Assembly (NCBI GenBank): GCA_036387315.1
Contig: DASVTY010000074.1
Span: 1 to 61,729, forward strand
Length of the DNA stretch: 61,729 nucleotides
Source of the DNA: JALZCH01 sp036387315
GTDB taxonomy: Bacteria; Acidobacteriota; Blastocatellia; Pyrinomonadales; Pyrinomonadaceae
Direction of reading: 5' to 3'
Below are positions 21,995 to 29,213 of the stretch, piece after piece (within the stretch, counting starts at the first letter, position 1; the number at the start of each line of letters is the position of its first letter). The notes beneath the pieces are model-generated. The model did not search any database. It was not told the DNA's origin and saw nothing but the letters and a program-made list of their open reading frames with translations. A program made the position numbers and the translations under genes.

Positions 21995-22356
21995 CACGCC
22001 GTTCCTCCAAGCACGAAAACTTCCGCGCGCTGTTCCGCCGTGCGCAGAACGACGTAGCTTAGCTCGACGCGCAGAGTCGAATCCTCGCTCGTTACTTCGA
22101 GCGACTGCACCTGAATCACGTCGCCGAGCCACTGCTGAAGCGACGCCTGCACGGTAAATTGCAGCGCCGCCGCGATTTCAGGACTATTCGGCGCAAAGAC
22201 CATCTGGAGCAATCCGCTGCCGAAATCGGGACGATTGACACGCTCTCCGGGATTGGTGAAAAGCAGTTGCTCGATCATATCGCGGATATGATCGTCGTCT
22301 CCTGCCGAAGCGGTTCGCCCGCGCGCGTCGAAATGAAATGGAAAATCAATGTTCAT
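21994..22356 (-). CDS. eCIS gp25/GPW-like baseplate protein
   Basis: A 120-residue protein with the gp25-lysozyme-like wedge signature. IRDMIEQLLFTNPGERVNRP followed by FGSGLLQMVFAPNS is the conserved core (about residues 24-57), and VQSLEVTSEDSTLRVELSY forms the C-terminal strands. gp25 initiates sheath polymerisation at the baseplate. A GAGG element lies before the ATG. It shares one base with the following J-like gene. Confidence 0.93.
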   Translation of the reverse strand: MNIDFPFHFDARGRTASAGDDDHIRDMIEQLLFTNPGERVNRPDFGSGLLQMVFAPNSPEIAAALQFTVQASLQQWLGDVIQVQSLEVTSEDSTLRVELSYVVLRTAEQRAEVFVLGGTA

Positions 22357-22392
22357 CGCAGCCTCACAAGTGGAAGATTGTTTTCAAAGGCT

Positions 22393-22713
22393 TTAAATTC
22401 CGCTCGCGCGCGTTTGCGTGGCGAGAATAATAAGCGGCGTTCCGTTCGGAGCGCAGACGGCTTGGCTGTCTATCAGCACGAGCGGCTGCCCGTTTGAAGT
22501 GACGCGCGTCGCGGCGGTCGTCCATTGCGCCGTCACGCACGGCGAAGGCGCGCCGCTGACATTAAACGGACATCCAGCCACCGCGTAAGGCGCGGTCATC
22601 GTCACCGTCGGCTGACCGCTCACCGTCACGCGCGGATTCGGCGCTGTCGGCTGAGCTTGTCCGGCGTGCGCGCATTGCACCTGCGCGCCGACATGCAGCA
22701 GAAATCCCGGCAT
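22393..22713 (-). CDS. PAAR-like spike-tip protein
   Basis: A 106-residue protein built of short beta-turn repeats: VGAQVQCAHAGQAQPTAP, VTVSGQPTVTMTAPYAVAGC, TRVTSNGQPLVLIDSQAVC. This is the layout of PAAR/DUF4280-like proteins that cap the spike trimer, with Cys and His available for a metal. AGGGAG precedes the ATG. Its place between the OB-fold spike and gp25 supports the call. No toxin domain is attached. Confidence 0.82.
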   Translation of the reverse strand: MPGFLLHVGAQVQCAHAGQAQPTAPNPRVTVSGQPTVTMTAPYAVAGCPFNVSGAPSPCVTAQWTTAATRVTSNGQPLVLIDSQAVCAPNGTPLIILATQTRASGI

Positions 22714-22739
22714 ATTTTTTTTCTCCCTTCAAACAATTT

Positions 22740-23255
22740 TCAAACGACATTTATCGCGCCGTTATTGATATTCACGGCGGGTCCGATCATTGTCAGGCTC
22801 GCGCCCTTGCCGTTTTGAATGTAGATTCCGGTGTCGTTAACAATAATGCTCGCGCCGGTCGGACTCTTAAGCATAATTCCGCCGGTTGGTCCGGGCAGGT
22901 CGCTGATGATAATCGAATTCTGTAAACCTGTTTGCAAGACAATGCTCGGGCTTGCCGGATTGCCCGCCAGGGCTAACGCCGGAACTTCTGCCGCGATACC
23001 CCAAAAACAGCCCGTCCAAATCGGATAATCGGGATCGCCCTGCTCAAATTCCATCCAAACGCCCGAACCTATTTGCGGCAAGACATAAACACCCGATTGT
23101 TTTCCGGCGATAGGCACGCAGGGCATCGCCCAACTGGTCGGTACCAACCCCGAAACGTCGGGAACGATGGCTTGTATTCGCCCGCGCTGTTCGGGGTCAA
23201 TGTTATTAAATACCGTCGCGCGGTATTTACCGTAATATCTATGCGACTCGTTCAT
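22740..23255 (-). CDS. Spike protein, gpV/gp5 OB-fold type (VgrG C-terminal half)
   Basis: A 171-residue protein. Residues 5-85 form the OB-fold of phage gpV/VgrG (YRATVFNNIDPEQRGRIQAI, GVWMEFEQGDPDYPIWTGCF). Residues 100-170 form repeated short strands (IMLKSPTGASIIVNDTGIYI) for the triple-stranded needle. The usual VgrG is split here into a gpD-like and a gpV-like protein, with the two genes overlapping by 4 bases. Confidence 0.92.
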   Translation of the reverse strand: MNESHRYYGKYRATVFNNIDPEQRGRIQAIVPDVSGLVPTSWAMPCVPIAGKQSGVYVLPQIGSGVWMEFEQGDPDYPIWTGCFWGIAAEVPALALAGNPASPSIVLQTGLQNSIIISDLPGPTGGIMLKSPTGASIIVNDTGIYIQNGKGASLTMIGPAVNINNGAINVV

Positions 23256-24379
23256 GCAATCACCCTCGGTACTGTCGAAATAAGCCCGTTGCGACTAAGC
23301 TTGAAACTCTGTCTGTATTCGCCGGGCTTGATGGTATGCGTCACGCTCTTGACGTAATGTAAGCCGTCGAAAGCCAATCCCGCGCCGCGCACGCCGACGA
23401 GCTGGCGCGCCTTCAAAATGCGACCGTAACGCACCACGTCAAGGCTTCCTTCGCCGGTTACCGCCTCAGCCCACTGCGAGGCTTTCGCCAAGCCGATCAT
23501 AATTGCCTGCGTCGGGCGTTTCGACAAATCATTGCTGACGGGTTGAAGACGAGTCGGAATCGGCGGAAGCAATCCGAGCGGCGGATTCAATGGAGTTATC
23601 GGCGGAATCGGAATCGGCAGCACCGCCTTGGTAATTTCGTTGTAAATAAACACGGTCGGAATTGCGTTCAGATTGTTATCGAAACTAAACGAGAGCGATT
23701 CGACGTTCGTGTGGACATCCATATTGATATTTAATGCCGGCTGCGGCACGCCGACTTTAATTTGCGGTCCCCAATAAGCCGTATTTGTACCCGGCACAGG
23801 ACCCGGCTCGATATAAAAAACATAACCGACGCGCTCCGCCAGTTCGTTAATGTATTCGAGGTCGGTTCCTTTTTGTCTGGCAAACGCCGCCGTCGGCAGA
23901 ACCACATCGAGCAGCACGCTCGGAATAATCAGCGGAATAATCCCCAAAAAAGCATATTTTAATAATAAAAGCGCTACTCTGCCTTCCGCCGGAACCGCCG
24001 GATAAGGAAAGCCGCTAAAATCCGTTTTGTCCATCAGGACGCTGACATCTTCACCCGTTAACGTCAGCGTCGAATGTCCGGCGTCAGCGCCCGGCGCAAT
24101 CTGGTGATTCGTCACCATTCCGTCCATTATTACGTTCGGCGTTCCGTTAATCGTGACGACCAGAATTACCCGAAGAAGCGGGATCGGACTTCCGCCGCTC
24201 AACAGAAATAACGTGTGCAGCGGCGACCGCGTGCTAATCGTAAAGGTCAATTGAAAACCGCTTTTGCCGACATCGTTGGTTGTCACCGTGACTTGCGTCA
24301 GAGCGTCCAGCACCGATTTCGGCACCGGCACCGGCACAATCGGTCCCATCATCAATGTCAGATTAATACCTTTAAGCAT
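23252..24379 (-). CDS. Spike hub protein, phage late control gpD-like
   Basis: A 375-residue protein matching the gp27/gpD hub that links the spike to the tube. It has LTFTISTRSPLHTLFLLSGG near residue 50, TLTGEDVSVLMDKTDFSGFP near 105, YINELAERVGYVFYIEPGPV near 180 and LRYVKSVTHTIKPGEYRQSF-like sequence at the C-terminus. It overlaps the LysM-like gene by 8 bases and the gpV gene by 4. Confidence 0.88.
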   Translation of the reverse strand: MLKGINLTLMMGPIVPVPVPKSVLDALTQVTVTTNDVGKSGFQLTFTISTRSPLHTLFLLSGGSPIPLLRVILVVTINGTPNVIMDGMVTNHQIAPGADAGHSTLTLTGEDVSVLMDKTDFSGFPYPAVPAEGRVALLLLKYAFLGIIPLIIPSVLLDVVLPTAAFARQKGTDLEYINELAERVGYVFYIEPGPVPGTNTAYWGPQIKVGVPQPALNINMDVHTNVESLSFSFDNNLNAIPTVFIYNEITKAVLPIPIPPITPLNPPLGLLPPIPTRLQPVSNDLSKRPTQAIMIGLAKASQWAEAVTGEGSLDVVRYGRILKARQLVGVRGAGLAFDGLHYVKSVTHTIKPGEYRQSFKLSRNGLISTVPRVIA

Positions 24380-24692
24380 TTGGGATTCCGGGGATGCCTT
24401 CCGGCAAAGTAATTCGCAGCCGTCGCCCGATGGTTTCGGTCAATTCTTCGGGGCGCATCGCGCCGTTTCCGTCGCACACGCGCCAGAATTGTTCGGGGTC
24501 GCCCAGATATTGGGCGGTAATGTTGTCGAGACGCTCGTCCTGCTTGACGACGTGTTCCTGCAATAAAGCAAAGCGTTCGGGCGACGGCACAAAACGGCGG
24601 CGCAGATAAATAACGATTTTGCCTTCCGGCGTTTCGAGCGTCGTCGTTTCAATGCCGTAGTAACGGCTCGTCGGCGAAAAGTTAGTAGCCAT
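24372..24692 (-). CDS. Small LysM-like baseplate/tube-associated protein
   Basis: A 106-residue protein. Its C-terminal half (HVVKQDERLDNITAQYLGDP, EQFWRVCDGNGAMRPEEL, LRITLPEGI) has the LysM or tail-protein-X pattern seen in gp53-like or Afp7-like parts. The N-terminal half (FSPTSRYYGIETTTLETPEG) holds strands. It lies between the tube adaptor and the hub, where eCIS loci usually encode such a protein. Confidence 0.75.
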   Translation of the reverse strand: MATNFSPTSRYYGIETTTLETPEGKIVIYLRRRFVPSPERFALLQEHVVKQDERLDNITAQYLGDPEQFWRVCDGNGAMRPEELTETIGRRLRITLPEGIPGIPNA

Positions 24693-24705
24693 AATTTCTC
24701 ACGTT

Positions 24706-25359
24706 TTACGGAATTCCGGTGATGCCGAGCGCACTTAAAATGCCGCTGTTTATCTGAACGAAATTCTCTTTTTGCTGTAAATAATTCATAAACAAACCGC
24801 CGCCTTTATGGTCGAAACCGAGGTCGTTGACGCTCAGGACACGCAATCCGAGACTCACTTTCGCGCGAATCGGATTCAAATTCGGGTCAAAGGCTTCTTC
24901 CGTCACGCTCAGTTCGGTCACCCGCACGGGCAAAATGCGCGTCTTGCTCCAAACAAAAAGCGCGAGCGGCGTTTCCATCGGAACAATTTCAAGTGTGCCC
25001 GCCTGAGCGAGACGATTGTTGTTGTTAAGCTGCGCGCTCGTCGGATAGATAAGCGTTTCGAGCGCGGCAAGCTGCGGAAAAATTCCAAACTGCGTCGCCG
25101 TACGGTTCTGGTCGGGAAACTCAAGCTGATCGGTCGCGTCAATCTCGGCTTCTAATTTGATAGTTTCAACCGGCGCACCTTTCAAGCGCAGCGCTTCCGA
25201 ACGGTCGCCGCTCTCGCCAACGCCCTGCACCTGCAACGTCCGGCTAATCGTATCCGGGCTGTATTGCAAAACGATGACGCGCCGCACCGCCGACGTGCCG
25301 GAATCAATCAGCACAATCCCGCCCTTTATTAATCTCGGTGAACCTGGAAATGTGGTCAT
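24706..25359 (-). CDS. CIS tube/adaptor protein (Afp7-like)
   Basis: A 217-residue protein opening with IKGGIVLIDSGTSAVRRVIV followed by LQYSPDTISRTLQVQG, the characteristic start of the contractile injection system tube protein N-terminal domain. APVETIKLEAEIDATDQLEF and ALFVWSKTRILPVRVTELSV continue the tube-type beta barrel. It probably forms the first ring between hub and tube. It is preceded by a 55-base gap, the largest inside this half of the operon. Confidence 0.85.
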   Translation of the reverse strand: MTTFPGSPRLIKGGIVLIDSGTSAVRRVIVLQYSPDTISRTLQVQGVGESGDRSEALRLKGAPVETIKLEAEIDATDQLEFPDQNRTATQFGIFPQLAALETLIYPTSAQLNNNNRLAQAGTLEIVPMETPLALFVWSKTRILPVRVTELSVTEEAFDPNLNPIRAKVSLGLRVLSVNDLGFDHKGGGLFMNYLQQKENFVQINSGILSALGITGIP

Positions 25360-25414
25360 AATATCGTCTAAAAAATATTAAAAACATTACGAACTTTAAA
25401 AATTCGCATTATAA

Positions 25415-27163
25415 CTACCTGGCTCTTTGCAGGTCTGTACAAATAGTAATGGGCGCGCCCACTACTTGCAGGTGTTGCGCGCCGATGGGAGTTCCCGGGC
25501 AATCCGACCTTTGCAGGCTGAATATTTGCATCCGGTTTTGGTAAGCGGCAACAGCTTCTCTATAAGCGGTCATTGCTGCGGTAAATTGTTCCAAGGTCAT
25601 ACCCACAGCACCCGTAAATTGCGGAGGAGGATTATTTCTCAGGAACTCAAGACCGTCTAGCCCATGACGGCTTTCGTGAAATCTGAGACTTGTATTTCCA
25701 CTCTCTCTATCCTCCTCAGTTGTTCCCCGTCCATAACCTGCTCTGCCCGTTTCAGCCTGCTCTCTGCTAATCTGGTATCTTGTCTGTATTTCTACTCTGA
25801 TTGGGGGCGGCGGGTTGAAAGAAACCACTTGATTGCTCTGAGTGGTATGCATAACATTTTGTGCGTTGTTCGCTATCAATTGAATACTAGTAAATGCCAT
25901 GTCCTGTGCCACCGGCGCATTATACTCGTCGGGCAAAACGGTAACTTCAAATCCGTTTATGGTAAGCGTCGCCGCGCCGGCGGCGGTGAAATTCGTGTTA
26001 ATGCCGAGAGGCGTGGTGATGTTTTGCATCGCCAGAATTCTGTCTATATTCGTTCTGACATCCGGGTCTACTGCTTGATCTCTGTATTCAGTCAATTCGT
26101 CGCGCGGCATAGATTTCAGACGTTCGACAACATCGTTGCGAGAAAAATCCGCCGCCGTAAGCGTGATAGCTTCGATGGCGCGCCGATTCGCGCCGCTGAA
26201 ATCTTCCCAGATGCGCTCGCGTCCAATGTTGCTCACAATGCTGGCTCTCTCTACTGCTGTCGTTGTTCGCAATAATTCGAGAATCGCTGCCTCATCAGCA
26301 CCGAGAGTTGCTCCTGAGAGCATCTCTCGGATAAGCAGAGTCTTTATCCCGGTCGTCAGAGCGGGAAACTCATTCCGGCGGTGAACTACCGCCCTCGCCT
26401 TATTGTCGCTGTCGTAGTTATTCTCGATTTGATTTGTTGTTCTTAATGTCTGTAGATAGGCTTCAAGTTCTTGTTTGGTATAATTTTCCGAACCGAAAAG
26501 ACGCGCGATAGCCCTTCCAATGCCTGAGAAAAAACCTCCGATAGCGCTTAAAATGCCTCGCTGAATGTGCGGCGTCGGCAATGCCGAATCTGCCTTCACC
26601 GCTTGAGGTTTTGCCTCTACCGATTGCGACATGGCATGCGCTTCCTGTTCAAATCGGTCGTGGACGGGTCCAATTTTTAAATTATGCGGAATGAAGCCGC
26701 CGAAGTTTCTTTGTTGTGTCACATGCGTTAGTTCGTGCGCCATTAATTGTTGTCCATAAACGGTATTTGGCGCGTAATGTCCCCGCCCGAAAACGATGTC
26801 GCGTCCCACCGTGTAAGCTGCGGCGTTAACGGCTCCGGCTGATTCTCCTGCTAATGTGTCGGTGTGCACTCGCACTTTGCTGAAATCGTGACCGAAACGA
26901 GGCTCGAAAAATGCTCTGGTTGTTTGATCGAGCGGTTGACCTGAAGAACGCAAAACATCATGCACAATCGGCGGAGCTTCCATGTGCTCGGAATTATCCG
27001 ATGATTTTCGCCGCAAAGCGCCTTGCTTGTTCTTGCATTCATCACACTTGTCGCCCGCGGCGGTGTGCATGCCGCAAGCGCATTTGCGCTGTAAGATACT
27101 GCTTGAAACTGACGTGGATGCAAGAGTGTTCCGTTTTAACTGATTTTGCGCTCTCTCGCTCAT
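25415..27163 (-). CDS. eCIS-core (DUF4157) protein with a second C-terminal HExxH motif
   Basis: A 582-residue protein. Residues 26-45 form a CxCx10CxxC zinc-ribbon-like motif (RKCACGMHTAAGDKCDECKN). The DUF4157 domain follows: SSGQPLDQTTRAFFEPRFG, VRVHTDTLAGESAGAVNAAA and the HExxH motif AHELTHVTQ (143-147). DUF4157 is a metallopeptidase-like domain strongly tied to eCIS. The C-terminal region has its own HESRH motif (496-500) in TSLRFHESRHGLDGLEF. There is no signal peptide. It is probably a cargo toxin or a cargo-loading protein. It is a tandem paralogue of the gene upstream over the first 150 residues. Confidence 0.85.
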   Translation of the reverse strand: MSERAQNQLKRNTLASTSVSSSILQRKCACGMHTAAGDKCDECKNKQGALRRKSSDNSEHMEAPPIVHDVLRSSGQPLDQTTRAFFEPRFGHDFSKVRVHTDTLAGESAGAVNAAAYTVGRDIVFGRGHYAPNTVYGQQLMAHELTHVTQQRNFGGFIPHNLKIGPVHDRFEQEAHAMSQSVEAKPQAVKADSALPTPHIQRGILSAIGGFFSGIGRAIARLFGSENYTKQELEAYLQTLRTTNQIENNYDSDNKARAVVHRRNEFPALTTGIKTLLIREMLSGATLGADEAAILELLRTTTAVERASIVSNIGRERIWEDFSGANRRAIEAITLTAADFSRNDVVERLKSMPRDELTEYRDQAVDPDVRTNIDRILAMQNITTPLGINTNFTAAGAATLTINGFEVTVLPDEYNAPVAQDMAFTSIQLIANNAQNVMHTTQSNQVVSFNPPPPIRVEIQTRYQISREQAETGRAGYGRGTTEEDRESGNTSLRFHESRHGLDGLEFLRNNPPPQFTGAVGMTLEQFTAAMTAYREAVAAYQNRMQIFSLQRSDCPGTPIGAQHLQVVGAPITICTDLQRAR

Positions 27164-27166
27164 AAC

Positions 27167-28882
27167 TTAAAAATCTCCTATATTGGGCGACCTCAGCCCG
27201 AAAGGCATATCAGTCAAAGACTTCGTAAGCGAAGGGTTGCCGAGTGGCGGACAGACAGAATTCAATTCAATTTCTACCCTTCTATTCTTTGGCGAATATT
27301 TCTCTCCGGCGTCTTTATCAACAGGATTACTTTCCCCTTCCGAGCGTGCAAAAATCATAGGAGGCATTCCCCTTGGATTGATTTTTATTAAGTCGAGTTG
27401 AAGCAGAAACTTGACGTGTTCGGCTCTTCGCTGCCCAAGATCAAGATTGTGTTCTTCTGTTCCTGGTTTATCCGCAAATCCCGCAATGGTAATCAAGCCG
27501 GGTGGACAGGCTTCTATCATCCTATAAATTTGTTTTTTCACTTCCTCGAAACGAGGCTTTTGCTTGCTGTTGAGAATGAATTCATTGATGTTGTAATCAT
27601 CAATCACACCAACAGTAAATTTTAGGCTCAACGGCTGAGGCGGCGGCGTTGTTTTCACTCCGGGACTACACAATCCGTTAATCACCTCGAAAGGCGGCTT
27701 ACAGCATTTGCCGAATATGTCTTTTTTGCCGGGCGTCTCGCAGGGAGTCTCAGGAATAGTTGAAGATTGTTTTTCGCATTTGCCCGCGCCATTTACAAAC
27801 TCATCATCTTTGCAGCAATTTGAACCCATGTTGTTGGGAGCAAATTTATCTTTTGTGCAACAAGCCGTTTCGCTTTCAATAGCTCCGGAGCAGCACATAC
27901 CTTTATATTTAGAAGATGTGCCTTCATGATAACCGGGTACGACATCGCATTTACTTGTGGATGGAGCTTTTCTGCCTGTAATTGTTTCAATGATCGCTTC
28001 ACTGGCTTTTTTCAATCCTTCTTTATACTGCGGATCAATCGGCGCAAGATCGATAATTTTATCAAGCGCGACTTTGGTGAGCGTTTCCGGCGCGTTGTCA
28101 ATTTCCTTCAGTATTTTATCGCGTGCAAATTTTGGCAATTTTTTAAAAACACTATTTTTGCTAATCGCTTTACCTATATCACTAGAAGGTGTTTCTTCTT
28201 TATCATTATCCGGCTGCCTTTGAATTTTGGGTGATATATTTCCCGATTGCTGCACGACGTGCGTCAATTCATGGGCAATCAAGTGTTGTCCGCGCTGCGT
28301 TCCCGGCGCGAATTGACCTGCGCCAAAAACGATGTTATTCCCTATCGTATAAGCCAGTGCGTTTACCGCGCGAGCCGATTCGGCGGCTCGCGCATCCGTA
28401 TGAATGCGCACATTACTTAAATCAAATTTCTCGTCTTGCTGCTTATTCGTTGATGAAGTTTTGTTTTCGCGGTTCTCTTTTAGCATTACGGAATTAGCTA
28501 GGCGGTCTGCCTCTTGCTCATAAACGTCGGTCGGCTCGCCAACCGTCAAGGTGCTTTGCGAAAGTTGTTGTGAAACTGAACTTACAGGCACTTGGCTGAA
28601 ATTGTGGGCGAAGTGCGGCTCGAAGAATCTTCGCGTTGTCGCGTCCAAAGGCTGTCCCGACGAACGCAGAACTTCATGCACAATTGGCGCAACTTCAGAA
28701 TGTTGGGAGTTATTCGATGATTTTCGCTGCAAAGCGCCTTGTTTGTTTTTGCAATCTTCACATTTGCCGCCCGCGAGGGTGTGCGTACCGCAGGCACACT
28801 TGCGCTGTAAAATGCGACTCGGTGCAGCCGTAAAAGTTGACGACGGCGTTTTCAGTTTTTGAAATGATTCGAGATTATTCAT
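27167..28882 (-). CDS. eCIS-core (DUF4157) protein fused to a Cys-rich region and an OmpA-like domain
   Basis: A 571-residue protein. Residues 25-95 mirror the paralogue downstream (RKCACGTHTLAGGKCEDCKN, SSGQPLDATTRRFFEP). An insertion of about 60 residues (VGEPTDVYEQEADRLANSVM) splits the core before VRIHTDARAAESARAVNALA and AHELTHVVQQ (HExxH at 204-208). Residues 312-405 are Cys-rich with CC pairs (GMCCSG, ACCTKDK, SNCCKDD, GKCCKPP). Residues 425-542 form an OmpA/MotB-like peptidoglycan-binding domain (TIAGFADKPGTEEHNLDLGQ, RRAEHVKFLL, NRRVEIEL). No signal peptide is seen. The OmpA domain suggests it contacts peptidoglycan, in the producer or the target cell. Confidence 0.83.
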   Translation of the reverse strand: MNNLESFQKLKTPSSTFTAAPSRILQRKCACGTHTLAGGKCEDCKNKQGALQRKSSNNSQHSEVAPIVHEVLRSSGQPLDATTRRFFEPHFAHNFSQVPVSSVSQQLSQSTLTVGEPTDVYEQEADRLANSVMLKENRENKTSSTNKQQDEKFDLSNVRIHTDARAAESARAVNALAYTIGNNIVFGAGQFAPGTQRGQHLIAHELTHVVQQSGNISPKIQRQPDNDKEETPSSDIGKAISKNSVFKKLPKFARDKILKEIDNAPETLTKVALDKIIDLAPIDPQYKEGLKKASEAIIETITGRKAPSTSKCDVVPGYHEGTSSKYKGMCCSGAIESETACCTKDKFAPNNMGSNCCKDDEFVNGAGKCEKQSSTIPETPCETPGKKDIFGKCCKPPFEVINGLCSPGVKTTPPPQPLSLKFTVGVIDDYNINEFILNSKQKPRFEEVKKQIYRMIEACPPGLITIAGFADKPGTEEHNLDLGQRRAEHVKFLLQLDLIKINPRGMPPMIFARSEGESNPVDKDAGEKYSPKNRRVEIELNSVCPPLGNPSLTKSLTDMPFGLRSPNIGDF

Positions 28883-29142
28883 ACAGCTTTATCAATGCCT
28901 CTGTAAATGCTTCCGGCGATTTGCCGACCGATTTGCGCCGGACTGCTCTGCGTCGTCAGTTCAATGGCGTTGGAGCGCACGTTCGGCACAGCTCCTCCGG
29001 TTTGCCAATTTGCCGCGACATTGTTTTCCGTTAAAAGCCGCGCGAGTTCGACTTCAACAGCCGCGCGCAATATTGCGCCGTCTCTCGCTTCCAACGGCAA
29101 CCCGTCCAGAATCAAACGCTCGATGTGGAGGTTGATGTTCAT
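28879..29142 (-). CDS. Small conserved eCIS-associated protein
   Basis: An 87-residue protein starting at ATG 29142 (MNINLHIERLILDGLPLE); the longer frame from 29184 adds 14 residues without support. Such NLHIERL-starting proteins sit next to the ATPase in other eCIS loci as I remember them; their function is unknown. The middle (AAVEVELARLLTEN) is helical and the C-terminal half polar. It overlaps the DUF4157-OmpA gene by 4 bases. Confidence 0.65.
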   Translation of the reverse strand: MNINLHIERLILDGLPLEARDGAILRAAVEVELARLLTENNVAANWQTGGAVPNVRSNAIELTTQSSPAQIGRQIAGSIYRGIDKAV

Positions 29143-29213
29143 TTGTTTTTCTTCAAAAAAGCGGAACGAGACAGGCGAAATCAAAGCATTCGTTTCTCGT
29201 TTCTGCGTTTAAA

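Noticed and set aside
21995..22132. N-terminal extension of the J-like wedge gene up to 22132
   Set aside because: It lies inside gp25, is Arg-rich shadow sequence, and ATG 21994 has a good ribosome-binding site.
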